In this document: one piece after another, positions 5,035-6,829 of the stretch
How positions within the stretch are numbered: position 1 is the stretch's first letter
How the letters are laid out: every line of letters begins with the position of its first letter
DNA from: Promethearchaeota archaeon
GTDB lineage: Archaea > Asgardarchaeota > Lokiarchaeia > Sigynarchaeales > SOKP01
Length of the DNA: 6,829 nt
Assembly (NCBI GenBank): GCA_019894735.1
Contig: JAGXOB010000121.1
Coordinates: 1-6,829 of the forward strand
Reading direction: 5' to 3'
Made by a program: the position numbers and the translations under genes
The notes under the pieces: model-generated
What the model saw: the letters and a program-made list of their open reading frames with translations, nothing else
What the model was told of the DNA's origin: nothing
Databases searched by the model: none

Positions 5035-6057
5035 ATGAGGTTAAAAAACAAGCTTGCCCTTGGGATAGAATCTACCGCACATACTTGGAGTGTGGGAATT
5101 GTCGATTTTAGCGGGAATGTTATTAGCCTCGTAAACGACATGTTTATCCCAGAAAAGGGAGGGCTTCACCCTGTATTAGTGAGAGAACAACACCTCAATA
5201 ACTTTATGGGTGTAATAAATAGGGCTTTATCGGAAGCTTCAATTTCAATTAAAGATATTGATTTAATTGCTTTCAGTAAAAGTCCCGGTTTAGGACCCAT
5301 ATTAAAGATTGGTGCTCAAGTCTCAAGATTGTTAAGCCAATTGTTAGAGATTCCTATTGTTGCTGTTAATCACTGTATTGCTCACATAGAAATTGGGAGA
5401 CTAATGTGCGATATTGAAGACCCGCTCACCTTATATGTATCTGGTGGAAATACGATAATTAGTGCGTATGAGTCTGGACGATATCAAATTTTCGGAGAAA
5501 CTCTAGATATCCCTATTGGTAATTTAATTGACTCTTTTGCTCGAGATGTTGGGATACCTCATCCTGGTGGTCCAAAAGTAGAGGCATTGGCTAATGAATC
5601 GTCGAAATATTTATCCTTACCATATGTTGTGAAAGGTATGGATCTATCATTTTCGGGACTCTATACAGCCACAAAAAGGTTACTAGAATCTAAAGATTAT
5701 GGAAAAAACTATAATTTAAACGATGTAGCTAATTCGCTCCAAGAAACTTCTTTTGCTATGCTCACTGAAGTTACAGAGAGGGCTCTAGCTCATACGGGGA
5801 AAAAAGAGGTTCTATTGACTGGAGGCGTGGCTGCTAATAAAAGATTACAAGAAATGGTCAAATATATTAGTAAAGAGCATGATGCTAGGTTTGAAGTCGT
5901 TCCTTTAAAATACGCGGGAGATAACGGTGCGATGATTGGATGGACTGGAATACTAAGATATAAAGCTACAGGTGGAAATTCCATATCAGATACAAAAATT
6001 AATCCCAAAGAAAGAATGGATCAAATAACTATTCCTTGGAGAAAAAGTGGTACTTAA
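5035..6057 (+). CDS. kae1: Kae1, tRNA threonylcarbamoyladenosine synthase (KEOPS catalytic subunit)
   Basis: This 340-residue ASKHA-fold enzyme transfers the threonylcarbamoyl group from threonylcarbamoyl-AMP (made by Sua5/YrdC) to A37 of ANN-decoding tRNAs, inside the KEOPS complex. ALGIESTAHTWSVGI (8-22) is the nucleotide-binding start and KGGLHP (41-46) a family loop. VNHCIAHIE (111-119) gives His113 and His117, and AGDNGAM (294-300) gives Asp296; together they are the metal site. YVSGGNT (134-140), FGETLDIPIGNLIDSFARDVGIPHPGGPKVE (153-183), MDLSFSGL (202-209) and LLTGGVAANKRL (260-271) are also as expected. The length is typical of archaeal Kae1 (about 325-340), and no active-site residue is missing. 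The ATG is preceded by a weak AGGCG. Bud32 begins at or just after the stop but is a separate protein, not fused as in several euryarchaea. Confidence 0.96.
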   Translation: MRLKNKLALGIESTAHTWSVGIVDFSGNVISLVNDMFIPEKGGLHPVLVREQHLNNFMGVINRALSEASISIKDIDLIAFSKSPGLGPILKIGAQVSRLLSQLLEIPIVAVNHCIAHIEIGRLMCDIEDPLTLYVSGGNTIISAYESGRYQIFGETLDIPIGNLIDSFARDVGIPHPGGPKVEALANESSKYLSLPYVVKGMDLSFSGLYTATKRLLESKDYGKNYNLNDVANSLQETSFAMLTEVTERALAHTGKKEVLLTGGVAANKRLQEMVKYISKEHDARFEVVPLKYAGDNGAMIGWTGILRYKATGGNSISDTKINPKERMDQITIPWRKSGT

Positions 6058-6061
6058 AATA

Positions 6062-6736
6062 ATGTCAAATGAAATTGTTAGAGAAAAAATTATTCATAAA
6101 GGCGCTGAAGCCAGTCTTATTTACGGTCATTGGTTTGGAAAAGAAGTAATATTCAAACACCGTATCCCCAAAGGATATCGTATAGAACAAATCGATAAAA
6201 ATCTAAGGGTTAATCGAACTCTTAACGAAGCCAAAGCTTTGATTAAAGTTAAAAATTATGGTGTAAATGTCCCTCAAGTTTACGAAATTGATACCAAAAA
6301 ATCAACGATCGTAATGAAGTATATAATGGGAGAAAAGTTAAAGGAAGCTTTAATTTCAATAACTAACCAGAAAAAGAAGGAATATCTAAAAGAAGTTGGT
6401 AAAAACATTGCACTCTTACATAAAAATGGACACATTCATGGTGATATCACTACAAGTAATGTTATCATAACACAAACTCAAGAAGTCTTTATTATTGATT
6501 TTGGTCTTCACGAATATTCCGATTACATCGAAGATAAAAGTACTGACTTGCACTTGTTTAAAAGAGTATTAATTTCATCTCATGGAAATGATTTTAATAT
6601 CTGTTTTGAATCATTTCTGGAAGGATATCGAGAAGGATTTGGACCCGAGAAGGCAAAAGAGTGCGAGAAAATCATAAAAAATGTTACCATAATTGAAACA
6701 AGGGGTCGCTATGTTCAAAAAAAAGATAGAATCTAA
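6062..6736 (+). CDS. bud32: Bud32, KEOPS-associated atypical kinase/ATPase
   Basis: This small RIO-related kinase has 224 residues. It binds Kae1 in KEOPS and acts as an ATPase needed for t6A formation, and it can autophosphorylate. Numbered from the ATG at 6062: HKGAEASLIY (12-21) is the reduced glycine-poor loop, and EVIFKHRIPKGYR (28-40) carries the ATP-binding Lys32. NEAKAL (55-60) holds the helix glutamate. HIHGDITTSN (124-133) is the catalytic loop with Asp128 and Asn133, IDFG (145-148) is the metal motif, and EDKSTDLHLFKR (157-168) and RGR (214-216) are family signatures. Start choice: ATG 6062 lies four bases after the kae1 stop. An in-frame GTG at 6047, overlapping kae1 by 11 bases behind GGAG at 6038-6041, would add five residues. 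Either way translation is probably coupled to kae1. Confidence 0.94.
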   Translation: MSNEIVREKIIHKGAEASLIYGHWFGKEVIFKHRIPKGYRIEQIDKNLRVNRTLNEAKALIKVKNYGVNVPQVYEIDTKKSTIVMKYIMGEKLKEALISITNQKKKEYLKEVGKNIALLHKNGHIHGDITTSNVIITQTQEVFIIDFGLHEYSDYIEDKSTDLHLFKRVLISSHGNDFNICFESFLEGYREGFGPEKAKECEKIIKNVTIIETRGRYVQKKDRI

Positions 6737-6743
6737 AGTAAAA

Positions 6744-6749
6744 TTTTTT
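6744..6749 (+). terminator. Possible T-rich terminator after bud32
   Basis: A run of six T residues begins seven bases after the bud32 stop, within AAATTTTTTC. This fits an archaeal hairpin-independent terminator. The remaining bases to the window end hold no gene I can support. Confidence 0.28.
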
Positions 6750-6829
6750 CAATCGACCTTAAATTTATGACATTAATTGTTCATTTAACTGATAAAAACA
6801 TCAAAATTATTTACATCTGACTTAGAACT

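Noticed and set aside
5790..6008. Reverse-strand open frame of 72 codons inside kae1
   Set aside because: It is antisense to conserved Kae1 motifs, including the metal-binding Asp region, so it is a shadow.
6737..6829. Possible tail of a minus-strand gene entering from the right edge
   Set aside because: One reverse frame is open for 14 codons before a stop. That is too short to support a gene, and no motif is seen.

Overview
The window is AT-rich archaeal DNA. It carries a core information-processing cluster flanked on the left by lipid and phosphatase genes. The archaeal markers are RpoE (Rpb7 homologue), Spt4, a GTP-dependent dephospho-CoA kinase, ribosomal proteins eS24 and eS31, and separate Kae1 and Bud32 genes. 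A roadblock/LC7 protein, a SEC59/dolichol-kinase-like membrane enzyme and the low GC make an Asgard archaeon (Promethearchaeota) my best guess. This is inference only, because roadblock and SEC59-type genes also occur in other archaea.

Layout. On the minus strand, 1-564 is the N-terminal part of a HAD-IIA phosphatase cut by the window edge. It is preceded, 42 bases away on the same strand, by a polytopic SEC59/DGK1-type CTP-dependent lipid kinase. A 302-base AT-rich divergent region (1756-2057) separates these from the plus-strand genes. The plus strand then carries roadblock/LC7, rpoE and spt4. Next comes a minus-strand pair at 3417-4220, a dephospho-CoA kinase and a small two-helix membrane protein. 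The plus strand resumes with eS24, eS31, kae1 and bud32 and ends in about 90 bases with no supported gene.

Function. RpoE is the stalk subunit of RNA polymerase and Spt4 is the partner of the elongation factor Spt5. eS24 and eS31 belong to the small ribosomal subunit. Kae1 and Bud32 are the catalytic and kinase/ATPase subunits of the KEOPS complex, which makes t6A37 in ANN-decoding tRNAs. The dephospho-CoA kinase performs the last step of CoA synthesis. Its presence among these genes is a known archaeal neighbourhood, but here it lies on the opposite strand together with an extra membrane gene.

I see no CRISPR array, RNA gene, insertion sequence, or clearly new system. The most interesting local observation is that the family-conserved N-terminus of RpoE extends ten codons upstream of the first usual start codon. 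It begins at an ATT codon behind a GGGTG ribosome-binding site, which suggests a non-canonical start or a sequence error.
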